Notes: generated from the sequence alone by a model not told the origin. A stretch of 64,000 bases of DNA from Tsukamurella sputi (GCF_007858445.1 NZ_VIGV01000001.1:124001-188000), one strand, 5' to 3'. Counted from the stretch's first letter, positions 28,472 to 38,800 are shown. Made by a program: numbers and translations.

Positions 28472-29611
28472 TCAGTCCTCGGCGGCGAGATCGGCACGCA
28501 CGGCGTCGTTGTGCTCGCCGAGCGCGGGTGGCCGCCGATAGTCGGTCACCGGGGTGCGGGAGAAGCGGATCGGGTTGCGCACCTGGTCGATCGCCCCGTC
28601 GCCGACCGGGACCCGCGGATCGAGACCGAGCCGCTCCGCGAGCGCGAAACCCGAGCCGATGTCGCCGACGGTGCCGGCGGGCACGCCGGCCTCGGTGAGC
28701 CTGTCGACCCACGTCCGCGCCGTCTCCGTGGCGAGAGCCTCCTCCAGGAGGCGGACCAGCTCGGGGCGGTGCCGGACCCGCTCGGGGTTGGTCGCGAAAC
28801 GCGGATCCTCGTCCAGCCCGGGCAGCCCGACGGTGGCGGCGAGGCGCGCGAACTGCCCGTCGTTGCCGCACGCGACGGCGAGCAGCCCGTCCCGGCAGCG
28901 CAGCGTCTCGTACGGCGCGATCGACGGATGCGTGTTGCCCTGCCTCGACGGCGACTCCCCCGTCGCGAGGAAGTTCGCGCCCTGGTTCGCGAGCGAACCC
29001 AGCAGCGACGAAAGCAGATTCACCTCGACGCGCTGCCCGCGCCCGGATCGCTCGCGCTCGTAGAGCGCGGCGAGGATGCCGGACACCGCGTCCTTGGCAG
29101 TGAGCACGTCGACCAGGGCGACTCCCGCCTTCATGGGGTCGCCGTCCGCGGCGCCGGTGATGCTCATGAGCCCGCCGACCGCCTGGACGAGGAAGTCGTA
29201 GCCGGGCAGCGCGGCGCCCTCCCCGGAACCGAATCCCGTGACGGAGCAGTGGATCAGCCGCGGATTGAGCGCGGCCAGGTCGTCGGGGCCGAAGCCCTTC
29301 GCGTCGAGGGTGCCGGTGCGGAAGTTCTCGACCAGGACGTCGGCGCGGCGGATCAGATCCCGTGCGACTCCGCGGTCGCCGGGGTCGTCGAGGTCGAGTT
29401 CGATGCTGCGTTTGGACCGGTTCGCCGCCTCGAAGTAGGCGCTCGTCGCGGCCGTCCACGGCGGCCCCCAGCGGCGCGTGTCGTCACCCGCGCCGGGTCG
29501 CTCCACCTTGATCACGTCCGCGCCGAGGTCCGCCAGCATCACCGTGGCGAGCGGGCCGGCGAGAACCCTGCTGAAGTCCGCGACCACGATCCCGTCGAGT
29601 GCCGCCGCCAT
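28472..29611 (-). CDS. Class III (CaiB/FRC family) CoA-transferase
   Basis: A 379-residue enzyme of the formyl-CoA/carnitine CoA-transferase family, which moves CoA between acids. Diagnostic stretches are DFSRVLAGPLATVMLADLGAD, VIKVERPGAGDDTR, NRSKRSIELDL, ENFRTGTL, GYDFLVQAVGGLM and GRGQRVEVNLLSS (first stretch extends one residue past a 20-residue block in the protein). The ATG at 29609-29611 has GGGAG upstream; a second ATG at 29645-29647 lacks such a site. It stands alone, so the acid substrate cannot be guessed. Confidence 0.9.
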   Translation of the reverse strand: MAAALDGIVVADFSRVLAGPLATVMLADLGADVIKVERPGAGDDTRRWGPPWTAATSAYFEAANRSKRSIELDLDDPGDRGVARDLIRRADVLVENFRTGTLDAKGFGPDDLAALNPRLIHCSVTGFGSGEGAALPGYDFLVQAVGGLMSITGAADGDPMKAGVALVDVLTAKDAVSGILAALYERERSGRGQRVEVNLLSSLLGSLANQGANFLATGESPSRQGNTHPSIAPYETLRCRDGLLAVACGNDGQFARLAATVGLPGLDEDPRFATNPERVRHRPELVRLLEEALATETARTWVDRLTEAGVPAGTVGDIGSGFALAERLGLDPRVPVGDGAIDQVRNPIRFSRTPVTDYRRPPALGEHNDAVRADLAAED

Positions 29612-29920
29612 CGGTGTTCTCCCGTCGTCGCCCTCCGCGTGCGTCATCGCTTCGGATTGTGCCCCCGACGTTCCGACGCGCCGTGCACCGCCCCATCGCG
29701 GCGCACATCGATCAGAACCGGAAACCGCAACCCAGTCGTCGCGGTTCGGCGCCTCCAGAGGCGTCGGGCACGTCGTCGACCTCCGCAAGCGGCCTGCGCC
29801 GGTCCATCTCGACGAACCGGATCCTGGTGCCCGTGCCCCGCGCTGTGCGAACCGATTCCCCATCGATACACGCTGTTGCAGCAGAAGTTGCCGTTCCTCT
29901 ACATGTGGCACGATGACACC
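29612..29920. other. Intergenic interval between divergent CoA-transferase and unknown gene
   Basis: About 310 bases with no protein gene that I can support. It must hold the promoters of both divergent genes. The stretch from 29860 to 29920 is less GC-rich and contains TTGCAG and TTGCCG, both possible -35 elements, before CTACAT. No convincing inverted repeat was seen. Confidence 0.4.
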
Positions 29921-30556
29921 ATGAGCACGTGGGAGGAACTGCAGCGCACGTCGATCACCGAGGTCCGCCGGCGGGCGGCGATCGTCGACACCTGGAACGA
30001 CATCGAGCCGGTCGAGGTGCCCGGCGGGAAACGCTTCGCCTGGAACGACGGCGGGGGGCAAGCGGCCGGCTGGTTCTTCGCCGCCGACGGTCGCGTACTC
30101 CTGCTCACCTACGAGCACGAGAGCACCCTCAACTTCTATGACGGCGACTTCGCAGAACAACGCGCCGTGTTCGGCGGCGTCCCCGAGGACCTCGTCGCCA
30201 TGGTCGCGAATCAGCCGGAGAACTACGAGTTCCTCAACGTCAGCGACAACGAGGGAGCGTCACTTCCCCACGCCAGCGGCGTCTTCTGGTTCGACGGTGC
30301 GCAATGGCATGTCGCGCCGGGCCTGATCGAATATTGCACCACCCACGACATCCCCCTCTTCACGAGCGACGGCTTCGCCTTCGACGTCGGCTTCGACTAC
30401 GCGCTCGCCGCATACCGATTCGGACAGGAGTTCACGCCGGAGTCACTGATCGCCGAGCAGGTCGCCAACGGCTATTACCAGGAGCCCGGCGAGAAGGAGA
30501 CTGCGCTCGGTCTACTGCGCACCGTGTTCGCGGAATACGACGCCGCACCTCGGTAA
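29921..30556 (+). CDS. Conserved-looking soluble protein, unknown function
   Basis: A 211-residue acidic protein, rich in aromatic residues and without signal peptide or membrane helix. Segments such as GQAAGWFFAADGRVLLLTYE and GVFWFDGAQWHVAPG suggest a beta-sheet-rich fold; I recognise no family. An ATG at 29903 is in frame, but 29921 gives the cleaner N-terminus (MSTWEELQRTS). No strong ribosome site precedes either. Nine bases separate it from the broken SRPBCC gene, so the two may form one unit. Confidence 0.7.
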   Translation: MSTWEELQRTSITEVRRRAAIVDTWNDIEPVEVPGGKRFAWNDGGGQAAGWFFAADGRVLLLTYEHESTLNFYDGDFAEQRAVFGGVPEDLVAMVANQPENYEFLNVSDNEGASLPHASGVFWFDGAQWHVAPGLIEYCTTHDIPLFTSDGFAFDVGFDYALAAYRFGQEFTPESLIAEQVANGYYQEPGEKETALGLLRTVFAEYDAAPR

Positions 30557-30565
30557 CGTGGCGCC

Positions 30566-30967
30566 ATGACCGAGGAGTCCCGCCACATCAGCGTCGTGAT
30601 CCCCCGCCCCGCGGCAGAGGTGTACGCGTTCGCACGCGATCCTCGCAACCTCGTCCGCTAGGCGGCGGGGCTCGCGACCGGGGTACGGACCGACGGCGAC
30701 GATCTGCTCACCGACTCGCCGATGGGTGAAGTCCGGGTGCGGTTCGCCCCGGACAATCCGTTAGGCGTACTCGATCACGATGTGACACTTCCCGACGGCA
30801 CCGTCGTGAACAATCCGTTGCGCGTCCTCGTGCATCCCGACGGGGCTGAGATCCTGTTCACCGTCCGGCGACTCGGCGCGACCGAGGCCGACTTCGAGCG
30901 GGACTGCGCGACGGTGCGCGCCGATCTCGAGCGACTGCGCGAGTTGCTGACCGACGACAGGGGATGA
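30566..30967 (+). pseudogene. SRPBCC-like gene interrupted by an amber codon
   Basis: One frame reads MTEESRHISVVIPRPAAEVY and continues through FARDPRNLVR to a TAG at 30659-30661. It then continues without a shift as AAGLATGVR and MGEVRVRFAPDNPLG to a TGA at 30965-30967, 133 codons in all. The N-terminal pattern (IPRPAAEVYAFARDPRNL) is the usual start of an SRPBCC/START-type protein, in which a tryptophan is commonly found at the stop position, so a TGG to TAG change is the simplest explanation. An internal ATG at 30722 could restart translation of the last 81 codons. It is either a recent pseudogene or a sequencing error. Confidence 0.75.
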
Positions 30968-31030
30968 CCCGCGTCGGCAGGCACCCCGCTCCACCACCCC
31001 TCAAAGGTAGAACATTTCTTCGAATCGATC

Positions 31031-31058
31031 TTGCGATCGCAGCAGGAGCGCGTAGAAT
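31031..31058 (+). promoter_or_regulatory. Predicted promoter of the DUF222/HNH gene
   Basis: TTGCGA (31031-31036) and TAGAAT (31053-31058) are separated by 16 bases and lie 22 bases before the start, with GAAGGAGGGG between as ribosome site. This fits a housekeeping sigma-type promoter. Confidence 0.55.
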
Positions 31059-31079
31059 CGAGACAGAAGGAGGGGCGCG

Positions 31080-32696
31080 ATGAGCACGACTACCTGCACA
31101 GCGGTCGAGTATCTCGACGCGCTCACCGCGTTCGAACAGGCGGCCGAACGGCTCGCGCAGGTGGATCCGGTGATGCTGGATCCCCAGGACGTTCTCGCCT
31201 CTCTGGAGCGACTGGAGACCGCGTCGCGGAGGCTTCCGTTCAGCCGGCACCTCCTCGCCCAGGTCGCCACGGAGCAGGGGCTGCCGGGGCAGCTCGGCTA
31301 CACCGGCATGAAGGAGTTACTGGTGCAGCGCCTGCGCCTCGCGAGCGGCGAGGCACGCGACCGGATCCACGGCGCTCGCGACCGTGTTCCGCAACACGGG
31401 CACGGGGTGTGCCCCGAGCCGCGGTACGCGCTCGTCGCCGAGGCGCAGCGGGACGGGGTGATCTCGGATAGGCACGCCCTCACGATCGAGCGCGTCTTCG
31501 CGAAGTGCCGCAGGACGATCCGTCCCGACCAGGCCGCGGTCCTCGAGGATGTTCTGGTCACAGCCGCGGCGGATGTCACACCCGAGGACCTGGCCGTCAT
31601 CGGCGCTCGCGCGCTCGCCCACCTCGATCCCGATGGGGCCGAACCGGATTCCGACGTGATCGCCCGCGCTCGCGGACTCAGCGTGGGGCGGCAGGACGAC
31701 GATCTGATGACGCCGTTCGGCGGTGACCTGTCCCCCGAGGGACGTGCACTGCTGGACACGATCCTCGAGAAGCTCGCACGTCCGGGTGTGAACAATCCCG
31801 CCGACGCGGACGATCCCGTTGACCTCACCGATCAGGACGCGGTCCGGGCCGCCGCGAAACGCGACCGGCGGACCACCGCCCAACGCAACCACGACGCGCT
31901 GGTCACAGCACTGGCGGCGGCGATCAACTCCGGCGCCCTCGGGCAGCAACGGGGTGTCACCTGCGTCCCCATCATCACTCTCACCATCGATCAGCTGGAG
32001 TCCGAGACCGGAATCGCGACCACGGCCACCGGCGGGCGCATGCCCGTGGAGGACGCCCTCCGCATGATGGGCGCGAACCCGCGGTACGTGCTCGTCCTGG
32101 ATCTCCAGTCGCGGCCGCTGTTCCTGGGCCGGGAGAAACGGCTCGCTTCCGCGGACCAGCGGATCGCGCTGTACGGCTCCGAGAAGGGGTGCACCGCGCC
32201 GGGGTGCGAGGCGCCCGCCACCCGCTGCCAGGTGCACCACATCACAGAGTGGGCCGACGGCGGCGCCACCGACATCACCTGCCTCACGCTCGCGTGCGAC
32301 GCCCACCACGGCAAGGTCACGCCGCGGACCGAGGACGCCCGTCGCGGTTGGGACACCATCACCGTCCGCGTCGGCGACTATGCGGGCCGCACCGGGTGGC
32401 GTCGCACAGCCGACCCGTCACAGCAGCACCGCGTCAATCACCAGCACCACGCAGACGAGCTCTACCGGCACGCACTCGAACGGTGGCGCGTGCGCTGTGC
32501 CGAGCTCCAGAACCTCTGGCGCGGCGAGGAACTCCGTGTGCGGTACGGCGAGTGCGTCGACTCCATCCACGACGACATCGCCGCGATCCTCGATGGTCCC
32601 CACGGCCCACCGATCCTCGAAGACCTTCTCTCCGAACACGATGCCGACGAGCCGTGGAACCTCCAGATGCCCACCGACCTGCGCGCCGCGGCCTGA
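31080..32696 (+). CDS. DUF222/HNH endonuclease-like protein (13E12 repeat family)
   Basis: A 538-residue protein of the family abundant in Mycobacteriales and linked to the REP13E12 repeats. The N-terminal DUF222 region (about 20-330) is helical. The HNH domain (about 365-412) has KGCTAPGCEAP, CQVHHITEWADGG, LTLACDAHH, with both Cys pairs and the catalytic His present. HNH domains cut DNA, but the role of this family is not known. The ATG has an excellent ribosome site. I saw no flanking repeats, so mobility is not supported here. Confidence 0.93.
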   Translation: MSTTTCTAVEYLDALTAFEQAAERLAQVDPVMLDPQDVLASLERLETASRRLPFSRHLLAQVATEQGLPGQLGYTGMKELLVQRLRLASGEARDRIHGARDRVPQHGHGVCPEPRYALVAEAQRDGVISDRHALTIERVFAKCRRTIRPDQAAVLEDVLVTAAADVTPEDLAVIGARALAHLDPDGAEPDSDVIARARGLSVGRQDDDLMTPFGGDLSPEGRALLDTILEKLARPGVNNPADADDPVDLTDQDAVRAAAKRDRRTTAQRNHDALVTALAAAINSGALGQQRGVTCVPIITLTIDQLESETGIATTATGGRMPVEDALRMMGANPRYVLVLDLQSRPLFLGREKRLASADQRIALYGSEKGCTAPGCEAPATRCQVHHITEWADGGATDITCLTLACDAHHGKVTPRTEDARRGWDTITVRVGDYAGRTGWRRTADPSQQHRVNHQHHADELYRHALERWRVRCAELQNLWRGEELRVRYGECVDSIHDDIAAILDGPHGPPILEDLLSEHDADEPWNLQMPTDLRAAA

Positions 32697-32731
32697 TTGC
32701 TGCGGCCGCAGTACCGGTACGGGCTCACCGG

Positions 32732-32932
32732 TCACATCGCGGCGACGCGCTGCCCCTCACGAACGCCCCGGTCCGCCTCGGGGACGGACCACTGCACCTC
32801 GGGGCGCGACCGGCGGTACGCCTCCGCGAAGGCCCACAGCCGCTCACCGATCCCGCACCCCTCGAGCTGAGCAGAGATCCTCCGAGCCTCGGGCCCCTCG
32901 AGCCAGTGCGCAAAAAGCTGATCGGTTTCCAT
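32732..32932 (-). CDS. Small 66-residue protein, unknown function
   Basis: METDQLFAHWLEGPEARRIS and onward to LWAFAEAYRRSRPEVQW reads like a real helical, acidic protein. The ATG at 32930-32932 follows GAGGAG at 6 bases. It converges with the DUF222/HNH gene, 35 bases away. I recognise no family. A toxin-antitoxin role would be speculation, since no partner gene is seen. Confidence 0.6.
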   Translation of the reverse strand: METDQLFAHWLEGPEARRISAQLEGCGIGERLWAFAEAYRRSRPEVQWSVPEADRGVREGQRVAAM

Positions 32933-33251
32933 ACCGGCTCCTCAGGTCGACAGTGAATCGAACGCTAGGCGTCCGGACACACATCCCGCCACCCGTGCAT
33001 CGTCGAAAATCCGAAGAATCCAGCGGAACCGGATTGATATGCAATTGCACCACATACCGTACTTTGGCCAATACCTATGCACCCCAAAGACTTCAACATC
33101 ACCTCCCATGACGCTGTTACCTTTTCGTTATTCAGGTACCAATTTCATAACCACCCCCGCGCAGGCTTGGAACATCCACGAATTCGGGCCACCATGATGG
33201 TCGTGCTCACTCGCCTCCACATTTGCCCGAAACATGTGATTAACTCCTCTA
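32933..33251. other. AT-rich intergenic interval before the EAL-DICT gene
   Basis: About 320 bases, markedly lower in GC than the surroundings, between the divergent 66-residue gene and the EAL-DICT gene. A plus-strand open frame from 33077 has unusual composition and runs into the next gene out of frame, so it is not called. GATTAA at 33238-33243, about 8 bases before the ATG, could be a -10 element giving a leaderless message. No inverted repeat of note was found. Confidence 0.45.
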
Positions 33252-34469
33252 ATGACGAGCATCCTCCAGCGGCCCGCCCGGCCGGTCGCCGGAATCGAGC
33301 TTGACGTGACGCTCGCCCCGGTCCGCCGCCTCACCGACGGCGCACTCGCCGCCGTCGAACTCCAGCTGCGCGCAGCGAATGCGGGAGCCCTGCATTCCGC
33401 ACAGGAGCTCCGCCGCGTCGCGCGCCTCATGGACGAGAAGCACGATCTCGACCGCATCAAGGCCGACTGCATCACCGATCCGCAGCTCCGCGCGCTCGTC
33501 GGGGAGCTACCCGTGATGGCCGCCTTCGACGCGCCCTACCTCACGGACACCGGATCCACTCTCCCGCCCGCCCCGAGTACCCGGATCCTCGCCTCGGTGT
33601 CCGCGCACCTGTTCGGGGAGGCGCCGCACGGAATGCTCCGAGCGCTCGGCACCGCGCGGGAACGCGGCAACACCATCTGTCTCGAGATCGGCGACGACGC
33701 CGATCACGCGCTGGCCTTCCTGGCCCTCATCGAACCCGACGTCATCGTGGTCACACCGACGCTCCTCCACGCGCCGACGTCCGCCGAGACGGCACGCATC
33801 GTGCACGCGTTGGCCGCGCACGCGGAGCGCTCCCACTGCACGATCATCGCCGAGGGCGTGAACGACGAGGCCACCCGCGCCACCGCGGAGACGATCGGCG
33901 CCACCTTCGGCATCGGCGAGTTGTACCCCGCACTGCCGGCGGAGACGCTGCTCGCCGAGGATCTCGTCCCGCTGCCCGCCGCACCCGTCTGGACCACGCC
34001 CGACGTCGAAGAGACGACACCGTTCGCGCTCGCGACGCGCGACACGGCACCGCGGCGCGGCACCAAGTCGTTGCTGATCGAGATGAGCAAGGCCCTCGAA
34101 GCGCAGGCCACCGGCATGGCATGGCCGATGGTCGCGATCGGCACCTTCCAGCACTCGCGACACTTCACGCAGTCCACCGCGGCGCGGTGGAACGCATTGT
34201 CCGAGGTGACGGGCTTCGCAGGGGTGTACGGGACCGAGATCGTGGCCGCCAGCGAGGGCAACGTGCATCGGGCACCCTTGGCTCCCGGCGACCCGCTGGT
34301 CGACGAGTGGACCGTCGCCGTCGTGGGGCCGCACTTCAGTGCGCTCATCGCGGCCAGGGACCGCCACGACAACGGACCGGATCTGGAGCGAACGTTCGAC
34401 TTCGTGCAGACCTTCGACCGGACCACCACTGTCCAGGCCGTGCGGAGCGTGCTCCACCGCTTCGGCTGA
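33252..34469 (+). CDS. Degenerate EAL domain fused to a DICT sensor domain
   Basis: A 405-residue cytoplasmic protein. Residues about 20-235 follow the EAL phosphodiesterase pattern: VELQLRA replaces EALLR, and AEGVNDEATRATAETIGATFG matches the AEGVE loop region. The catalytic DDFGTG loop and the KID motif are missing, so cyclic-di-GMP hydrolysis is unlikely and a sensing role is more plausible. Residues about 265-400 (LIEMSKALEAQA, IGTFQHSRHFT, WTVAVVGPHFSALIAARD) match the DICT sensory domain. No Shine-Dalgarno is seen before the ATG. It converges with dinB. Confidence 0.8.
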   Translation: MTSILQRPARPVAGIELDVTLAPVRRLTDGALAAVELQLRAANAGALHSAQELRRVARLMDEKHDLDRIKADCITDPQLRALVGELPVMAAFDAPYLTDTGSTLPPAPSTRILASVSAHLFGEAPHGMLRALGTARERGNTICLEIGDDADHALAFLALIEPDVIVVTPTLLHAPTSAETARIVHALAAHAERSHCTIIAEGVNDEATRATAETIGATFGIGELYPALPAETLLAEDLVPLPAAPVWTTPDVEETTPFALATRDTAPRRGTKSLLIEMSKALEAQATGMAWPMVAIGTFQHSRHFTQSTAARWNALSEVTGFAGVYGTEIVAASEGNVHRAPLAPGDPLVDEWTVAVVGPHFSALIAARDRHDNGPDLERTFDFVQTFDRTTTVQAVRSVLHRFG

Positions 34470-34474
34470 ACCCG

Positions 34475-35875
34475 TCAGTCGTCCTCGTCGTCCTCGCCGG
34501 ACCGCAGGTGCTCGGCGGGCCAGTCGAGGGAGTCGAGGGGGTCGGCCTCGCGCAGATCCGGATCGTCGGCCTTGAAGCTGCGCATGCGCCCCGGACCGGA
34601 CGTGCGGGTCTCGAAACGCACGCTGAGCACGCCGTGCCCCGCTCCCTGCACCCAGCCGTGCCCGAACTCGGGGTGCCGCACGTCCATGCCCGGACGCCAG
34701 CCCACGGCGGGCACCTCGACCTCGGCCGACGCGGCGGCGGCCTCGCTCTCGGAGACGTCGGCTTCGGGAGCCACCGCGGGCTCCTCACCGAACAGGGTGA
34801 ACTGCTCCACGCTGCTCAGCCCGGAGAAGCCCACGCCGACGAGTCGCAGGCCGCCGATCTCCATCGGATCGAGCGCGAGGCGCTGCGCGGTCGCGGTGAG
34901 CACGGCACCGTCGGTGGTGGCGGACGGGAGCGTCGCGGACCGGGTGAGCAGGGACATGTCGGACCGCTTGAGCTTGAGCACCACGGTGCGCGCACCACGC
35001 CCGTCCCGGCGCAGCCGCCGCAGCGCGTGCTCGGCACTGCGGTCGATCTCGCGGCGCAGCGCGTTCATCGTGGTCACGTCGGTCTCGAGGGTGTGCTCGG
35101 CGCTGATCGACTTCGCCTCGCCGTTCACCGCCACCGGCCGGTCGTCCTCGCCCCGTGCGAGCCGGTGCAGCGCCGGCCCCAGCGTGACGCCGAGGACGGA
35201 GACCACCTCGACCTCGCTCATCGCCGCGAACTGCCCGATGGTATCGATCCCCAAGCGGGACAGCCGCTCCCCCGCCACCGGGCCGATGCCCCACAGCTTC
35301 CGGACGGGCAGCGGGTACAGCATCGACTCCTGCGCCGCCGGCGGGATGACGGACACCCCGTCGGGCTTGGCGAGGCCGGAGGCGATCTTCGCGGCCTGCT
35401 TGCCCGCCCCCGCGCCGACGGAGGCGACGAGCCCCGTCTCCGCCATGATCCGTGCGCGCAGCTCCTCCGCGAAGGCCACCACCTCCGTCGACGACGCCCC
35501 GGCGAGCTCGGCGGGCTCGCCGAAGGCCTCGTCGAAGGACAGCGTCTCGACGACGGGGATGAGTCCGCGCACCGTCGCGAAGACCCGTCGGCTGACAGTG
35601 CCGTACAGCGCCCCGCGCGGCGGCAGCACCACCGCCGAGGCGCCCACGAGGCGGCGCGCCTGGTGCATCGGCATCGCCGAGCGCGCGCCGAAGACCCGCG
35701 CCTCGTACGAGCAGCCGGCGACCACGCCGCGGCCGCCGAGCCCACCTACCAGCACGGGGCGCCCGCGCAGGGTGGGCCGGGTCAACTGCTCACAGGACGC
35801 GAAGAACGCGTCCATGTCGAAGTGGAGCACCCAGCGTGCGCTCCGCTCCGCCGCGCTCGGCCCCGCTTCAGCCAC
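34475..35875 (-). CDS. dinB: DNA polymerase IV (Y family)
   Basis: A 466-residue translesion polymerase. The palm motif [13 protein letters not shown] and the catalytic SFDEAF (usually S-DEA) are present, followed by the helix-hairpin-helix region [13 protein letters not shown] and the little-finger domain. [12 protein letters not shown] holds a sliding-clamp-binding motif (QFTLF). An acidic, Trp-containing C-terminal extension of about 110 residues is present, as in some mycobacterial DinB1 proteins. It follows ileS by 13 bases; no LexA box was found at its start, so it is probably transcribed with ileS. Confidence 0.93.
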   Translation of the reverse strand: MAEAGPSAAERSARWVLHFDMDAFFASCEQLTRPTLRGRPVLVGGLGGRGVVAGCSYEARVFGARSAMPMHQARRLVGASAVVLPPRGALYGTVSRRVFATVRGLIPVVETLSFDEAFGEPAELAGASSTEVVAFAEELRARIMAETGLVASVGAGAGKQAAKIASGLAKPDGVSVIPPAAQESMLYPLPVRKLWGIGPVAGERLSRLGIDTIGQFAAMSEVEVVSVLGVTLGPALHRLARGEDDRPVAVNGEAKSISAEHTLETDVTTMNALRREIDRSAEHALRRLRRDGRGARTVVLKLKRSDMSLLTRSATLPSATTDGAVLTATAQRLALDPMEIGGLRLVGVGFSGLSSVEQFTLFGEEPAVAPEADVSESEAAAASAEVEVPAVGWRPGMDVRHPEFGHGWVQGAGHGVLSVRFETRTSGPGRMRSFKADDPDLREADPLDSLDWPAEHLRSGEDDEDD

Positions 35876-35888
35876 GGCGCGACAACGC

Positions 35889-38800
35889 TCAGGCGCGCGT
35901 CAGGCGGGCCCGGACGCCGTCACCCAGGTCGACCGCGTCGGCGTCCCCGACGAGCGGGGCGAACTCCAGCGAGGTGGCGAGCACCTCGCCCGCGATCAGA
36001 TCCTTGTGCGCCTGCGCGGCCGCGAGGTGCTCCGCCGGCACGTCCAGAACCAGCGCGATCCGGTCACTCACGTCGAGCCCGGCAGCGCGCCGTGCCTCCT
36101 GGATCTCGCGGATGCGGTCCTTGGCCCAGCCCTCGGCCTCGAGCTCGGCGTCCACGGTGAGGTCGAGCACGACGAGTCCGGCACCGTCGGGCAGCTCCGC
36201 GGTGGAGTCCGGCGCCGCGGCCACCAGCTTGCGGGTGTACTCGCCGTCCTGCAGGGCGATACCGGCGGCGACGACGGCACCGTCGACGACCTCGTAATCC
36301 CCGGACTTCACCGCCTTGATCACGGTCTGCACGTCCTTGCCGAGGCGCGGGCCGGCGGCGCGGGCGTTGACCGCGATCTCGACCTTGCCGTACCGATCCG
36401 CATCCGGCGAGACCTGCACGTCCTTGACGTTCACCTCGTCGGCGATGATCGACGCGAACGGCGCGAGCTTCTCCGCACCCGGTCCGGCGACGGTGAGCGT
36501 GTGCAGCGGCAGCCGCACGCGCAGCTTGTTCGCCTTGCGGACCGAGGACGCCACCGAGCAGACGTCGCGGACCTCGTCCATCGTCGCCACGAGCTCGGGA
36601 TCGGCGGGGAGTTCGGACGCCGACGGCCAGTCGGTCAGGTGCACCGACTCCCCGCCCGTGAGGCCGCGCCACATGGCCTCGGTGGCCATCGGGAGCAACG
36701 GCGCCGCGAGCCGGCAGGTGGTCTCCAGCACCGTGTAGAGAGTGTCGAAGGCACCCGCGTCGGAGCCGTCCCAGAAGCGCGCGCGCGAGCGACGCACGTA
36801 CCAGTTGGTCAGCGCGTCGACGAAGAGCCGCAGCTCCTCGCAGGCATCGGCGATGTTGCAGGTGTCGAGCGCCTCGGTCATCGCATCCCGCGTCTGTGCG
36901 AGCTTCGCGAGGATGTACCGGTCCAGCACGTCCTGCGAGTCGGTGCGCCAAGTCGCCGGCTTCTCCGCGTACAGCTGCAGGAAGGAGTAGGCGTTCCACA
37001 GAGGCAGCAGCGTCTGCCGCACGCCGTCGCGGATGCCCTGCTCGGTCACCACGAGGTTGCCGCCGCGCAGGATGGGCGAGGCCATGAGGAACCAGCGCAT
37101 GGCATCGGATCCGTCGCGGTTGAAGACCTCGTTGACGTCCGGGTAGTTCCGCTTGGACTTGGACATCTTGAGGCCGTCGTGGCCCAGCACGATGCCGTGC
37201 GCCGCGACGGTGCGGAAGGCGGCGGAATCGAACAGCGCCGTCGCCAGCACGTGCAGGTTGTAGAACCAGCCCTTGGTCTGCCCGTTGTACTCGACGATGA
37301 AGTCGCCCGGGAAGTGGCTGTCGAACCACTCCTGGTTCTCGAACGGGTAGTGGACCTGCGCGAAGGGCATGGAGCCCGATTCGAACCAGCAGTCCAGCAC
37401 CTCGGGAACGCGGCGCATGGTCGACTGCCCGGTCGGGTCATCGGGGTTCGGCCGGGTCAGCTCGTCGATGTACGGGCGGTGCAGGTTGGTCGGGCGCACG
37501 CCGAAATCGCGCTCGAGCTCGTCCAGCGAGCCGTACACGTCGACGCGCGGGTACGCGGGATCGTCGGAGACCCACACCGGGATGGGGGCGCCCCAGTAGC
37601 GGTTGCGGCTGATGTTCCAGTCGCGCGCGCCCTCGACCCACTTGCCGAACTGGCCGTCGCGGATGTGCGCCGGGTTCCAGGTGATGTCCTGGTTGAGCTC
37701 CAGCATGCGCGGGATGATCTTGGTGACCTCGACGAACCACGAGGGCACGGCCATGTAGATCAGCGGCTGGCCCGAACGCCACGAGTGCGGGTAGCTGTGC
37801 TCGATCGTCTCGTGCCGCAGCAGCCGGCCCTTGGCCTTGAGGTCCTTGGCGATGACGGGGTTGGCGTCGAAAACCTGCAGGCCCTCGTACGGCGGGACCG
37901 CCGAGGTGAACTTGCCGCCCGGATCGAGCGGCTGCACGACCTCGATGCCGTACTTGCCCGTGGCGAGGTCCATGTCCTCCTCACCGAAGGCGGGCGCGAG
38001 GTGCACCACGCCGGTACCGGAATCGGTGGTCACGTAGTCGGCGAGCAGCGTGACGTGCGACTTCGGGTGGCCGGCGAAGAAGTCGAAGGGCGGCTCGTAG
38101 GCGGCGAACTCCAGGTCGCGGCCCTTGTACCGACCCTTGACCTCCGGCGACTCGCCCAGCTCGCGGGCGTACTGGCCCAGGCGCGCCTCGGCCAGCAGGT
38201 ACTCCTTCCCGTCCTGACCCACCACGTGCACGTAGTCCAGGTCGGGGTGCACCGCGATCGCGAGGTTCGAGGGCAGCGTCCAGGGCGTGGTGGTCCAGAT
38301 GAGAGCCTCGACACCGTCGAGCGCCTCCAGCGGGGTGCCCTTGGTCTTGAGTGGCATCCCGACGGTGACCGCCGGGTCCTGCCGCATCTTGTAGGCGTCG
38401 TCGAGCTTGCTCTCCTGGTTCGACAGCGGCGTCTGCTCGTACCAGGAGTACGGCAGCACGCGGTAGCCCTGGTAGATCAGGCCCTTCTCGTGGAGGGTCT
38501 TGAACGCCCACATGACGGACTCCATGAAGTCCAGGTCGAGCGTCTTGTAGTCGTTGTCGAAGTCCACCCAACGCGCCTGGCGGGTGACGTACTGGCGCCA
38601 CTCCTCGGTGTAGCGCAGCACGGAGGAGCGGCAGTAGTCGTTGAACTTCTCCACGCCCATGGTCTCGATCTCGGACTTGTCCTTGATCCCCAGCTGGCGC
38701 TCGGCCTCGAGCTCGGCGGGCAGGCCGTGGGTGTCCCAGCCGAAGCGGCGGTCGACCTTCTTGCCGCGCATCGTCTGGTAGCGCGGGACCAGGTCCTTGA

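Noticed and set aside
31080-32696. REP13E12-type mobile repeat around the DUF222/HNH gene
   Set aside because: No terminal repeats, target duplications or recombinase were seen; only the protein family is supported.
33077-33304. 75-codon frame in the AT-rich gap before the EAL-DICT gene
   Set aside because: Odd composition, no ribosome site, ends inside the next gene out of frame.
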